In this document: in pieces, positions 9,282 to 18,085 of the stretch
Layout: each line of letters opens with the position of its first letter
Numbering within the stretch: position 1 is the first letter of the stretch
From: Cyanobacteria bacterium UBA2566
GTDB lineage: Bacteria > Cyanobacteriota > Cyanobacteriia > Cyanobacteriales > Desertifilaceae
Direction: 5' to 3'
DNA: 64,000 bases
Assembly (NCBI GenBank): GCA_002340255.1
Contig: DDLS01000138.1
Coordinates: 19,895-83,894 of the forward strand
Notes under the pieces: model-generated
Database searches by the model: none
The model's input: the letters and a program-made list of their open reading frames with translations, nothing else
What the model was told of the DNA's origin: nothing
Program-made: the position numbers and the translations under genes

Positions 9282-9524
9282 ATGTACATTTGTATTTGTC
9301 ATGCAATTACGGATCGCGATATTCGCAAGGCGGTCGCTCAAGGAGCTTGTTCTATCGATCTAGTCTGCGATCGCCTGGAATTTTCTGGTGGTTGTGGACG
9401 CTGTCGGGAACATGCCCAACAAGTGGTCCAAGAAGCGCTCTCTGAAAACCAAGCACCGATAGAAATTGGCTCAATTGCTTGTAAAACTCAAGAGCGTTAT
9501 GACGATCGCCGTAAAGCTTCTTAA
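9282..9524 (+). CDS. bfd: Bacterioferritin-associated ferredoxin (Bfd)
   Basis: 80 aa. Cysteines C4, C6, C38 and C41 give the C-x-C-x31-C-x2-C pattern of the [2Fe-2S] Bfd fold (MYICICHAIT; GGCGRC). In the well-studied systems Bfd docks on bacterioferritin near the haem and passes electrons to reduce stored Fe(III), releasing iron. It is transcribed divergently from the two bacterioferritin genes, 194 bp from the haem-type subunit, which strongly supports that role. A GTGGAGG ribosome site precedes the ATG. The C-terminal 25 residues beyond the domain are variable and rich in charged residues. Confidence 0.93.
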   Translation: MYICICHAITDRDIRKAVAQGACSIDLVCDRLEFSGGCGRCREHAQQVVQEALSENQAPIEIGSIACKTQERYDDRRKAS

Positions 9525-9581
9525 GAGTTACTCACAATTTGTTGAGTCAAACTCTTAATAAGAAAATACTTTTAAATTCGC

Positions 9582-10424
9582 CTATTGAGTAACAGTAACT
9601 ATCCAAGGTTGGAATAGCTCCACCCATTGGGAGTGACTGACCACCAGGGTGGGATAGGGGTAATGATGATAATCTTCACCCGATATGAGGGGAAAAGGAG
9701 CCGCATGGGTGAGGGGAACCCAGACGACACCAGCAGCATGGGATATCGCCCAAACTGCGGCAATATCCCAGATTTTCGGGGTCGCTTCTATCCCCCCGAT
9801 GGCAATTCCGGCAGAAACGGTGAGTATACTGTAAGTTGCTACACCAAGCATCCGAATTTTACAGGGAAAAGGAGCGGAATCGGCCTGCAAAACCGAGGTA
9901 GTGCGAGCGCAACGATTACAAAGATTAAAGAAATGATTGTGACTGGGCTGATCGGACGTTGGGGTAATGGGGCGATCGTTCAAGAACGCCCCGACGGGAT
10001 GGCCTTCTAGCTCTGAGGGAGCATTCCAAAACCCATAAAAGGAGTGACGAATGGGGGGAAAATAGAGATAGCCAAATACGGGAGTGCCTTGATAGAGTAA
10101 GGCCATAGAAATTCCCCACAGGGGAACGCCACGCGTAAAATTGGTTGTACCATCAATGGGGTCAATAATCCAACACCAAGGAGTATCGGGAAAATGTTTG
10201 GCTGTTTCTTCTGTTAATACTCCATGATCGGGAAATTGGGCTAAAATTCGTTCTTGTAGTTGGAGATCGGCCCATTGATCTGCCTGCGTCACTAAAGAAC
10301 CATCGTCTTTTTCAAGTCCCTGCACCTGACCAAACTGCTTGAGAAGTTCTTCTCCGACCTCCTCGGTTGTCACTTTCACAAACTCCAAAACTTGTTTCCA
10401 CAGGGGATAATTCATTAACTCCAT
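9582..10424 (-). CDS. Inositol monophosphatase-family phosphatase
   Basis: 280 aa from the ATG at 10424. The open frame extends further upstream, but that would overlap the divergent gene at 10462. Motifs of the Mg-dependent IMPase superfamily are clear: DGSLVTQAD, Glu in VLTEETAKH, WIIDPIDGTTNFTRG (metal-binding DPIDGT) and WDIAAVW near the C-terminus. It hydrolyses a sugar or nucleotide phosphomonoester. Candidate substrates are inositol-1-P, histidinol-P, fructose-1,6-bisphosphate and PAP, and sequence alone does not choose. A second family member lies at 15520; the two are clearly different in sequence and so are not a recent duplication. Confidence 0.88.
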   Translation of the reverse strand: MELMNYPLWKQVLEFVKVTTEEVGEELLKQFGQVQGLEKDDGSLVTQADQWADLQLQERILAQFPDHGVLTEETAKHFPDTPWCWIIDPIDGTTNFTRGVPLWGISMALLYQGTPVFGYLYFPPIRHSFYGFWNAPSELEGHPVGAFLNDRPITPTSDQPSHNHFFNLCNRCARTTSVLQADSAPFPCKIRMLGVATYSILTVSAGIAIGGIEATPKIWDIAAVWAISHAAGVVWVPLTHAAPFPLISGEDYHHYPYPTLVVSHSQWVELFQPWIVTVTQ

Positions 10425-10461
10425 ACTGACTAAGCTAGAATAACTACAATCCGATCTTAAG

Positions 10462-11016
10462 ATGAACGGGGTTCCTATGGAGTATCGAGAAATTATTGAG
10501 TTTTGGTTTGACCAAATCGATCCGAAGCAGTGGTGGAAAAAAGATGAATCATTGGATCTCCTCATTCGCGATCGCTTTGGTCAAATCCATAATCAAGCAA
10601 CGCTGTGCGAACTTTACCCTTGGCGGACAGATCCTTTAGGAAGATTAGCTGAGATTATTATTCTCGATCAGTTTTCTAGAAATATATATCGAAATCAGGC
10701 ATTAGCTTTTGCCTTTGATTCCTTAGCATTAGCGCTCGCTCAAGAGGCAATTTCTGGTCAAACGAATCGATATCTTACTATTGAGCAAAAGTCATTTCTC
10801 TATCTACCTTTCATGCATAGTGAATCTCTGAGAATTCATGAAATTGCTGTAGAATTATTTAGCCAGCCAGGATTAGAGTCCAATCTCCAGTTTGAATACA
10901 GACACAAGGAAATTATCGAGAAATTTGGACGGTATCCCCACAGAAATGATCTTTTGGGTCGTTTATCTACACCCGAAGAAACTAAATTTCTTCAACAACC
11001 GGGTTCATCCTTTTAA
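10462..11016 (+). CDS. DUF924 family protein
   Basis: 184 aa. Diagnostic DUF924 segments are present: EIIEFWF at the start, then WWKKDESLD, LGRLAEIIILDQFSRNIYR, FLYLPFMHSE and KFGRYPHRN. The fold is all-alpha and TPR-like, with no established biochemical role. ATG at 10462 or the second ATG at 10477 could be the start, and both leave the domain whole. It is divergent from the IMPase-family gene with only a 37-bp gap. Nothing suggests an operon with alr downstream (about 100-bp gap). Confidence 0.88.
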   Translation: MNGVPMEYREIIEFWFDQIDPKQWWKKDESLDLLIRDRFGQIHNQATLCELYPWRTDPLGRLAEIIILDQFSRNIYRNQALAFAFDSLALALAQEAISGQTNRYLTIEQKSFLYLPFMHSESLRIHEIAVELFSQPGLESNLQFEYRHKEIIEKFGRYPHRNDLLGRLSTPEETKFLQQPGSSF

Positions 11017-11124
11017 TCAGTGAAGGAGCCATTCTTAATTCCTGACTCCCCCTTCTCTCTTGTCGGAATCCGGAACACCAGATACAGTGTGGAATAACTT
11101 TGGTGTGGTCTGTAAGGAGTGGAT

Positions 11125-12315
11125 ATGCTCAGTCAAGAATCTTCGCGGAAATTTCAATCGAATCGTTCATCTTTACAAGAAAGTGGGGCAACTGTGCCTT
11201 TGCGGGAACGAGCTTGGGTAGAAATCGATCGAGGGGCGATCGCCCATAATGTGCGAGAACTCAAACACCATTTACAGCAAAACTGTCAGTTAATGGCAGT
11301 CGTGAAGGCGGATGCGTATGGTCATGGGGCGATCGCTGTGGCTGAAACTGCCTTGGAAGCGGGGGCAAGTTGGTTAGGGGTAGCGACAATTCCAGAGGGA
11401 ATACAATTACGGGAAGCCGGGATAGAAGCCCCGATTCTACTTTTAGGCGCGGTTAATAGTCCGGAACAAATCCAGGCGATCGCCCATTGGCATCTGCAAC
11501 CGACTCTGTGTAGTGCCAAACAAGCTTTAATTGTTTCCGAAACCTTGAGTGAACTCGGCAAAACTCTCACGGTTCACCTGAAACTAGATACTGGAATGTC
11601 CCGTTTAGGTATTCCTTGGCAAGAAGGAGCTGAGTTTTTCCAGCAGGTTTCCCACTTACCCCATCTCCAAATTGGCAGTATCTATTCCCACTTGGCAACG
11701 GCGGATAGTCCCGATCCGCAGATCATGAATCAACAGCATCAGCGTTTTCAAGAGGCGATCGCCCAAATTAAAGCCACGGGGTTACCTTTGCCAAAACTGC
11801 ATTTAGCTAATTCTGCGGCTACGTTATGCGATCGCTCTTGCCATTATGACTTTGTGCGCGTCGGACTGGCTACCTATGGACTCTATCCCGCTCCCCACCT
11901 CCAAGATTTGGTCAGCCTCAAACCGGTAATGCAAGTCAGAGCAAGGATCACCCAAATTAAAACTATTCCTGCGGGAACCGGTATTAGTTATGGATATCAA
12001 TATATTACGGCCCAGGAGATGACTGTTGCTGTTGTGGGTATCGGATATGCCGATGGGGTTCCTCGTAACCTCTCCAATAAACTGCAAGTCGGTATTCGAG
12101 GGCAGCGTATTCCCCAAGTGGGCGCTATTACCATGGATCAGTTAATGCTTGATGTTAGCAGTATCCCCGATCTGCAAGTGGGCGAGGTCGTTACCCTTTT
12201 AGGGCAAGATGGCCAAAATCAGTTTACCGCTGATGATTGGGCGGACACTCTTGGTACTATTTCTTGGGAAATCTTATGTAGCTTCAAACATCGTTTACCG
12301 AGAGTAACTCGATGA
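11125..12315 (+). CDS. alr: Alanine racemase
   Basis: 396 aa from the ATG at 11125, chosen because AAGGAG ends 5 nt before it; an in-frame GTG at 11119 is an alternative. PLP is bound by Lys61 in VVKADAYGHG. The other catalytic residue, Tyr, lies in GISYGYQY, and the C-terminal beta domain has ITMDQLMLDVS. It interconverts L- and D-alanine for peptidoglycan synthesis in the cytosol. The first 28 or so residues before RAWVEIDRGAI are an extension of low conservation. Size is normal for the family (about 360-400). Neighbouring genes show no direct pathway link. Confidence 0.95.
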   Translation: MLSQESSRKFQSNRSSLQESGATVPLRERAWVEIDRGAIAHNVRELKHHLQQNCQLMAVVKADAYGHGAIAVAETALEAGASWLGVATIPEGIQLREAGIEAPILLLGAVNSPEQIQAIAHWHLQPTLCSAKQALIVSETLSELGKTLTVHLKLDTGMSRLGIPWQEGAEFFQQVSHLPHLQIGSIYSHLATADSPDPQIMNQQHQRFQEAIAQIKATGLPLPKLHLANSAATLCDRSCHYDFVRVGLATYGLYPAPHLQDLVSLKPVMQVRARITQIKTIPAGTGISYGYQYITAQEMTVAVVGIGYADGVPRNLSNKLQVGIRGQRIPQVGAITMDQLMLDVSSIPDLQVGEVVTLLGQDGQNQFTADDWADTLGTISWEILCSFKHRLPRVTR

Positions 12316-12364
12316 TCTCCAGCATGGGACGGGTTTTGTCTTTTGCGATCGCCCGTTACTCGAC

Positions 12365-12859
12365 TCAGGGAATGGTATATTCCCTCGCGATTTGTTCAAA
12401 GAGGGGATAATATTGGGCAAATTCTGAACTGGGCGATCGCCCTTCCCAAACATAATAGACTTGATTGCTATAGATTCTCAGGGTTAACCGGCTGGTGGTC
12501 GTCTCTAGAGTTGGGGTTAATAAACCTTTGATTCCTTGGTTGGTAATAAAGTTTGAACCATCGTGTAAGCCATTAAGTTCAACCTGAGACTGGGCAAACC
12601 CTTGGATCTGAATCTCTGGGCGATCGGGATGGCTGAAAATTTGCCCGTCCTGATTTTCCGGGGGCGGTTGCGCTTGCCATCGATCGGGATAGGGAAATGT
12701 AAATCCATAACGGGGATTTTGATAAATTTTCCAGTTATTCAATGGGGGATTTGCAGCGCAAGCAGAGACTGAAATCATTACACACAAAAGGATTAGCGCT
12801 TTTAACGCTGTCCTCCACATCCTCCGCTTTGTAAACAAATGTAACAATATTGCCGTCAT
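12365..12859 (-). CDS. Small lipoprotein, PsbP-like region possible
   Basis: 164 aa. A hydrophobic signal sequence ends in lipobox VSAC (Cys34 when counted from 12859), so it is probably exported and lipid-anchored. The mature part holds YGFTFPYPDRWQ, which recalls the strand-turn of PsbP/DUF1795-type proteins, but the similarity is short and I do not claim the family. Met14 (12820) is another possible start with a GGAGG directly in front of it. It is convergent with alr and divergent from the RHH gene. Function unknown. Confidence 0.72.
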   Translation of the reverse strand: MTAILLHLFTKRRMWRTALKALILLCVMISVSACAANPPLNNWKIYQNPRYGFTFPYPDRWQAQPPPENQDGQIFSHPDRPEIQIQGFAQSQVELNGLHDGSNFITNQGIKGLLTPTLETTTSRLTLRIYSNQVYYVWEGRSPSSEFAQYYPLFEQIAREYTIP

Positions 12860-12939
12860 ACAGTCTTTACGTCTTGACAGCTAATGATAGAATCGATAAG
12901 GTAATAAGGCATAGCCGGATAGGACGACTCCAGAGCTAT

Positions 12940-13290
12940 ATGCAAGACAAGCAAAAAGTTACGCTGTACATTCCCCCAGAACTCCATCGTCGGCTAAAAA
13001 TACAAGCGGCGATCGATTTAGAACCGATGTCAGCCATTGTAGAACGGGCAATTACATTCTACCTGGAACATCCAGAGGTCGTGGACAATATGAACGATTC
13101 CTACGGGAAAACGTATCAGATCCATACCTGTCCAGAATGTGAGAGTTCAGTGGTTATCCAAGATGGAGAACTGGTCGCTCTTAAGAATCAGCCCACAGTG
13201 CTGTCTGAAGAGGAACTGCCAGTTGAGAGGGTGTCAAACCTTGATTCCCAGATTTCTCAATCTGGCGAGGAAGAATTGGTTCCGTGCTAG
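12940..13290 (+). CDS. Ribbon-helix-helix-type protein with CxxC
   Basis: 116 aa from the ATG at 12940; starting further upstream would overlap the divergent lipoprotein gene. The first 50 residues (QKVTLYIPPELHRRLKIQ, then a helix up to YLEHPE) look like a ribbon-helix-helix DNA-binding fold. A single CPEC motif follows in a short beta-rich part, perhaps a half zinc site, and an acidic tail ends the protein. It is followed, 144 bp downstream and on the same strand, by ycf46. A role in regulating these genes is only inference. Confidence 0.72.
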   Translation: MQDKQKVTLYIPPELHRRLKIQAAIDLEPMSAIVERAITFYLEHPEVVDNMNDSYGKTYQIHTCPECESSVVIQDGELVALKNQPTVLSEEELPVERVSNLDSQISQSGEEELVPC

Positions 13291-13434
13291 ATATTGTCGG
13301 ATCATATGCTGACATAAATGGCCGGACTAATCCGATTGTAAGCTAAACGTTTAACCCTGGGTTATCCACTTAGTATCGATCAGATTAGTCTAGCCCCAAC
13401 CGGTATTCCCCCTGTTGCAAGTAGGTCGATCGCT

Positions 13435-14937
13435 ATGCGAGAGCAGCTTAGTATTTTAATTAAAGCTCAATATCCCCTAATCTACCTCGTAACCTCTGAG
13501 GAAGAGCGGGCAGAGCAATCCATAGCCAACCTTGCACAAGGCAAGTCTCCAAGACGACTCTACGTTTGGACAGTCACCCGTGGAATGGTTGAGTACGGAG
13601 AACCTCGCAGCGTAACCCAGCACAACACGTTGTCACCGGAAGCGGCGATCGAATGGGTGATTCGCCAACCTTCCAAAGAAGGGGCAATCTTTATCTTTAA
13701 GGACTTGCATTCCTTCTATACTCCAACGATCGTGCGGTGGTTACGCGATGCGATCGCCAACTTTAAGGGAACTCAGAAGACCATTATATTAATGTCTCCT
13801 GTGCAAGAAATTCCCATTGAATTGGAAAAAGAAATTATTGTTCTTGACTTTCCTTTACCCGATCTTGAGGCTCTCAACCAAATCTTATCCGCTCAACTCG
13901 GTTCTAGTCGGATCAAGACCAATGTGCGAGAAAAACTCCTCAAAGCTGCCCTAGGATTAACCCTAGATGAAGCAGAAAAGGTCTATCGTAAAGCTCAAGT
14001 AACAGCCGGTCGATTAACAGGATCTGAGGTAGAAATCGTTCTATCTGAGAAAAAACAGTTAATTCGCCGTAATGGTATTCTCGAATACATTGAAGAAGAC
14101 GAAACCCTTGATTCAGTCGGGGGGTTAGAAGAACTCAAATCCTGGCTCAAACAGCGATCGAACGCCTTTACTGAGCGAGCCAGACAATACGGACTCCCCC
14201 AACCCAAAGGAATGCTCATTTTAGGCGTTCCCGGTTGTGGAAAATCCCTAATTGCTAAAACAACCTCTCGCCTGTGGGGATTACCCCTACTGCGCCTGGA
14301 TATGGGTCGAGTCTACGATGGGTCCATGGTTGGTCGTTCAGAAGCGAACCTCCGAAATGCCCTGAAAACGGCTGAATCCATTTCCCCCGCTATCTTGTTC
14401 ATTGATGAACTCGACAAAGCCTTTGCTGGAGGAACCGGTTCGGCGGACTCCGATGGCGGAACCTCTAGCCGGATCTTCGGATCGTTCCTCACCTGGATGC
14501 AAGAAAAAACCTCCCCAGTGTTTGTCATGGCAACTGCTAATCGTGTAGAGCGATTGCCCGGAGAGTTCTTGCGTAAAGGCCGCTTTGACGAAATCTTCTT
14601 TGTCGATCTACCCAATGAACAAGAGCGTCAAGATATTTTCACCATTCATCTAGAAAAACGTCGCCGAGATATATCCCGCTTCGATATCGAGCAACTCTCG
14701 AAGATCTGCGATGGTTTTTCCGGAGCTGAAATTGAGCAGGCCCTGATTGCAGCCATGTATGAAGCATTTGCCCAGGATCGGGAATTTACCCAACTGGACA
14801 TAATTGCTGCGATCAAAGCTACGTTGCCCCTGTCAAAGACGATGCAAGAACAGGTCTCTGCCCTCAGAGACTGGGCAAGACAACGTGCTAGACCTGCGGC
14901 TGCTTCAGTTGCTGAATATCAGCGACTGGAGTTCTAA
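13435..14937 (+). CDS. ycf46: Ycf46-type AAA+ ATPase
   Basis: 500 aa. The N-terminal 200 residues (ILIKAQYPLIYLVTSEEERA) and the single C-terminal AAA module match Ycf46, conserved in cyanobacteria and red-lineage plastids. Walker A is GVPGCGKS at 264-271, Walker B LFIDELDKAF (321-330), with sensor-1 ATANR and arginine finger region RKGRFDE. It lacks the membrane helices and zinc-protease HEXXH of FtsH. The Synechocystis homologue (slr0374) has been linked, as I recall, to inorganic carbon responses; the molecular role is unclear. It lies upstream of ycf35 by 155 bp, and the two conserved plastid-type genes may be co-expressed. Confidence 0.9.
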   Translation: MREQLSILIKAQYPLIYLVTSEEERAEQSIANLAQGKSPRRLYVWTVTRGMVEYGEPRSVTQHNTLSPEAAIEWVIRQPSKEGAIFIFKDLHSFYTPTIVRWLRDAIANFKGTQKTIILMSPVQEIPIELEKEIIVLDFPLPDLEALNQILSAQLGSSRIKTNVREKLLKAALGLTLDEAEKVYRKAQVTAGRLTGSEVEIVLSEKKQLIRRNGILEYIEEDETLDSVGGLEELKSWLKQRSNAFTERARQYGLPQPKGMLILGVPGCGKSLIAKTTSRLWGLPLLRLDMGRVYDGSMVGRSEANLRNALKTAESISPAILFIDELDKAFAGGTGSADSDGGTSSRIFGSFLTWMQEKTSPVFVMATANRVERLPGEFLRKGRFDEIFFVDLPNEQERQDIFTIHLEKRRRDISRFDIEQLSKICDGFSGAEIEQALIAAMYEAFAQDREFTQLDIIAAIKATLPLSKTMQEQVSALRDWARQRARPAAASVAEYQRLEF

Positions 14938-15092
14938 CAGACTTTCTCTCCTGCTCCCAACAGGAGGAAAGACTAGCGCATCCCTCGCTAGTTCATCCAA
15001 CGCCAGCGATCGCCATCAGCGCTCAACGGCATAGTTTCAATCCATGAGTTGTCGTTTCTCTCAAACAACGTTTTCTTAGGAGGAAATCTCAA

Positions 15093-15446
15093 ATGTCTCA
15101 CTTTAGCACCCTGCGTACCAAAATCACCGACGCTGAAATCCTCAAGTCTTCCTTGCGTGACCTGGGTATCTCCGTTAAGAGTGAAGCCAATGTGCGTGGA
15201 TACAACGGCCAACAGGTTCGTGCTGACATCGTTGCGGTTCTCGAAGGCGAATATGACCTCGGCTGGTCTCGTAATGCTGATGGTTCTTTCGACCTGATCG
15301 CTGACCTCTGGGGTGTTGCGAAAAAGCACAATCAAACCGAGTTGATCAACTCCATCAACCAAAAATATGCAGTCAACAAGACCCTGAGCGAAGTTAAGCG
15401 TCCTGGTCTGCAAAACGCTAACGTGAAATTGGTTGTCCAAAAGTAA
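15093..15446 (+). CDS. ycf35: Ycf35 (DUF1257) protein
   Basis: 117 aa starting MSHFSTLRTKI, the fixed N-terminus of Ycf35/DUF1257 proteins found in cyanobacteria and some plastids. The rest follows the family (NVRGYNGQQVRADIV, YDLGWSR, YAVNKTL). It has no catalytic motif and its function is not established. AGGAGG lies 6 nt before the ATG, a strong ribosome site, and codon use is cleaner (more C-ending) than in its neighbours, suggesting high expression. A good intrinsic terminator follows at 15470. Confidence 0.92.
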   Translation: MSHFSTLRTKITDAEILKSSLRDLGISVKSEANVRGYNGQQVRADIVAVLEGEYDLGWSRNADGSFDLIADLWGVAKKHNQTELINSINQKYAVNKTLSEVKRPGLQNANVKLVVQK

Positions 15447-15469
15447 TTTCTCTAGCGCGTTTCCAAGTT

Positions 15470-15506
15470 AACGGGTTAACCTAATGCTGGTTACCCCGTT
15501 TTTTTA
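15470..15506 (+). terminator. Intrinsic terminator after ycf35
   Basis: Arms AACGGGTTAACC and GGTTACCCCGTT (one mismatch) enclose a 7-nt loop and are followed by a run of seven T. It lies 24 bp after the ycf35 stop and 14 bp before the next gene starts, and it argues for the ATG at 15520 as that gene's start. Confidence 0.85.
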
Positions 15507-15519
15507 TGTCGAGAGAGCT

Positions 15520-16389
15520 ATGGATCGCATTGCATCTGAGTTTAATCCCAAAATCACTCAAGTATTACAAGAGTGTGGTCAACAAATTGAGTTGCTCAGT
15601 GAGTCTTTTGAGGTCGATCAAAAAGGCCCAGGAGATTATGTAACCAATGTCGATCGCTATTTAGACCGGAAGCTGTCTCAGGTTTTTGGCGGTATGTTTC
15701 CCCAAGATGGCATTATTAGCGAGGAAAATGAAGTATCAAGACGCTTATTCCATCAAGGGTATGAACAATTATGGTGTATCGATCCCTTAGATGGTACAGA
15801 AGGATTAGTCAATGGTCGTCAAGATTATGCGGTGATGGTAGGGTTGTTGCGAGATTATCAACCGATCGCCGGTTGGGTTTATGCTCCTGCACGGGCAAGA
15901 TTATATTATGGGGGCCAGGATTGGGGTTTATTTGAAATTCGCTCTCAAGAACTACCCAAAGCCATCATTCCCCAAATACCTCCCTCTCCCTCTACATCAT
16001 TCTGTCCCGTGCAAATTGGCTTTCAAGACCGGAAAAAGTATGGCCAAGCTCTAACTCAGTTTGTTCCCCACATTCAATTTTACTCTTTAGGCAGCTTTGG
16101 CTTGAAGGTCTTAGAGGTAATTTTTGGTCGGGTTGGCCTGTATTTTTACTTCAATCGTCGGGTAAAACTCTGGGATACTGTCGGCCCCATCGCCTTAGCT
16201 CAGAGGGCGGGATTAATTTGTTGCGATCTAGAGGGTCAACCCTTAGAGTTTAGCCCCAATGCCATTCATCCGGATACCTTGGCCCACGAGCAAATGATCG
16301 TTATTGGTTGGCCAGAGTATATTGAGGCTCTTCTACCAGGATTACAGAAAGCAGTGTATTCAGTTCAAGGGGCGATCTCCACCAGTTAA
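15520..16389 (+). CDS. CysQ/IMPase-family phosphatase
   Basis: 289 aa from the ATG at 15520, just past the ycf35 terminator; the open frame begins further upstream, inside that terminator. Superfamily motifs are GDYVTNVDRYLD, the Glu pair in IISEENE, and WCIDPLDGTEGLVNG (DPLDGT metal site). The protein resembles 3'(2'),5'-bisphosphate nucleotidases (CysQ) and inositol phosphatases. The TEG following DPLDGT instead of TTN or TKE leaves the substrate unsettled. It would act in the cytosol on PAP or a sugar phosphate. It is convergent with the ABC1 kinase gene, with 10 bp between their ends. Confidence 0.85.
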   Translation: MDRIASEFNPKITQVLQECGQQIELLSESFEVDQKGPGDYVTNVDRYLDRKLSQVFGGMFPQDGIISEENEVSRRLFHQGYEQLWCIDPLDGTEGLVNGRQDYAVMVGLLRDYQPIAGWVYAPARARLYYGGQDWGLFEIRSQELPKAIIPQIPPSPSTSFCPVQIGFQDRKKYGQALTQFVPHIQFYSLGSFGLKVLEVIFGRVGLYFYFNRRVKLWDTVGPIALAQRAGLICCDLEGQPLEFSPNAIHPDTLAHEQMIVIGWPEYIEALLPGLQKAVYSVQGAISTS

Positions 16390-16399
16390 TCCTAGCTCC

Positions 16400-18055
16400 T
16401 TAAGATCGCAATCGTCCTGACCTTAGGATACTAACGACAAGCCATAATCCAATAAAGCTGGCGGCTCCAAATAAGACGGCGCTGAGTAACGAGAGTTGGG
16501 GACTTTGGGCATTACTGGAAATAACGGCTGCTCCCATAATTAGGGAACCAACGAGAATGCTAAAGGAGAGGCGGTTAGCGGAGTCGTCAATACTGCGACG
16601 AAGTCGCTCTAGGTCTTTAACCTGAATATTCCAATTCAAAGTTTCTGAGGTTAAACGGTCGAGAAATAATTCAATTAGGCGAGGGGATTGTAAGGAGAGA
16701 CTTTTGAAATCGAGAGCCGTTCTGAGTAGGGTTTGAATGGGTTTATCTCCGAGCAATTGGCGCTGGAAAATATCGGTAATCAGAGGTTTAATTTGATCGA
16801 GTAAATTAATTTGGGGATTAAAGCCTCTGGCGACTCCTTCTAAGTTGGCTAAAGATTTGGCATAGAGTCCCATGTTACCGGGGAGACGAATTTTGTTTTT
16901 GCGGGCAACTTCGAGAATTTCGTAGAAGACTTCGCTAAAGTTAATTTCACTCAAATTAACGTTATAGTATTTGCGAAGCATCCGCGTATAGTCGGCTTCC
17001 AAACGACTAAGATTAACGGGTTGATTCGATTCGGCTAAATCTAAGGTGAGTTGGGCGCAACGTTGGGCATCAATATCCACGATCGCCAGCAACATTTCGG
17101 TTAGAATTTGTTGCGTCCGTGGATCTAAGCGTCCAATCATACCACAGTCTAACAGGGCCACTCTTCCATCGTTGAGCAAGAAAATGTTGCCAGGATGAGG
17201 ATCGGCATGAAAGAAGCCGTTAATATAAATTTGTTGGAAAAAGGCCCGGAAGAGGAGAGTTGTTACCCGATCTCGTTTTTGCTCGAGCGATAGGGTGGGA
17301 GTGACGAATGGGCTTAAGTCGGCTGAAAGGAGGGGTTTGCCTTCTAACCATTCTAAAACCAGGAGTTTTTGGCTGGTATAGTCCCAGTAGACTTGGGGAA
17401 TAACGAGTTGTTTGGGGTCAAACCAGCGACTGGCGGATAAATTTTCTTGCATTTGTGTGGTGAAATGGCCTTCTTTAGTGAAGTCCAGTTCATCGCGCAA
17501 GGATTTGGTAAATTCGTCAGCGAGAGCAACTAAATCATAGTCTTGACCAAAATCGCTCAGTGAGGCCAATTCGGCTAATCCTTTAATGAGGGTAATGTCT
17601 TGCTCGACAATGCGACTAATGCCAGGACGTTGGATTTTTAAGGCCACGTCTTGCCCCGTGTTGAGGGTAGCACGATGGACTTGGCCGAGGGAACCGGCGG
17701 CGATCGCCTCTGGCTCAATTTGAGGGAAGGCTTCTTCTAAGGGAACGGGTAAATTTTGACGCAGTTGGGCCTCCACCTCTGACCAAGGCACCGCAGGAAC
17801 ATTGGCTTGCAAATCCGACAGAGCAGTAATATAACGACCTGGTAGTAAATCAGGTCGGGTACTGAGCAGTTGTCCTAATTTGACAAATACGGGCCCTAAA
17901 TCAACCAGAATATTGCGTAATACGGTGGGAGAAGGTAACTTAGGTTCACCGGGTTGATCCCCTTTGAGCAAGCCTTCGATGTAATCCCAACCGTTGCGGA
18001 AGACGACTTCTAAAATTTCCCGTTGGCGCGAACTGGTCTTGGTGAGTGCAAACAT
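16400..18055 (-). CDS. ABC1/UbiB-family atypical kinase
   Basis: 551 aa. The KxGQ signature (KLGQ, 59-62) and the glycine loop AAGSLGQVH mark the ABC1/ADCK/UbiB family, with ALKIQRPG for the ATP Lys, HADPHPGN for the catalytic loop and LDCGMIGRLD for the metal-binding DFG-like site. Two hydrophobic segments at the C-terminus (SILVGSLIMGAAVI and the final AVLFGAASFIGLWLVV) suggest membrane anchorage. Cyanobacteria have several such proteins; they are thought to support quinone and tocopherol metabolism or membrane lipid handling. Which one this is cannot be told. It follows the mannose-1-P guanylyltransferase by 30 bp on the same strand. Confidence 0.92.
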   Translation of the reverse strand: MFALTKTSSRQREILEVVFRNGWDYIEGLLKGDQPGEPKLPSPTVLRNILVDLGPVFVKLGQLLSTRPDLLPGRYITALSDLQANVPAVPWSEVEAQLRQNLPVPLEEAFPQIEPEAIAAGSLGQVHRATLNTGQDVALKIQRPGISRIVEQDITLIKGLAELASLSDFGQDYDLVALADEFTKSLRDELDFTKEGHFTTQMQENLSASRWFDPKQLVIPQVYWDYTSQKLLVLEWLEGKPLLSADLSPFVTPTLSLEQKRDRVTTLLFRAFFQQIYINGFFHADPHPGNIFLLNDGRVALLDCGMIGRLDPRTQQILTEMLLAIVDIDAQRCAQLTLDLAESNQPVNLSRLEADYTRMLRKYYNVNLSEINFSEVFYEILEVARKNKIRLPGNMGLYAKSLANLEGVARGFNPQINLLDQIKPLITDIFQRQLLGDKPIQTLLRTALDFKSLSLQSPRLIELFLDRLTSETLNWNIQVKDLERLRRSIDDSANRLSFSILVGSLIMGAAVISSNAQSPQLSLLSAVLFGAASFIGLWLVVSILRSGRLRS

Positions 18056-18085
18056 GGTGGGATTAATTGGGATACTGTCTTAGTT

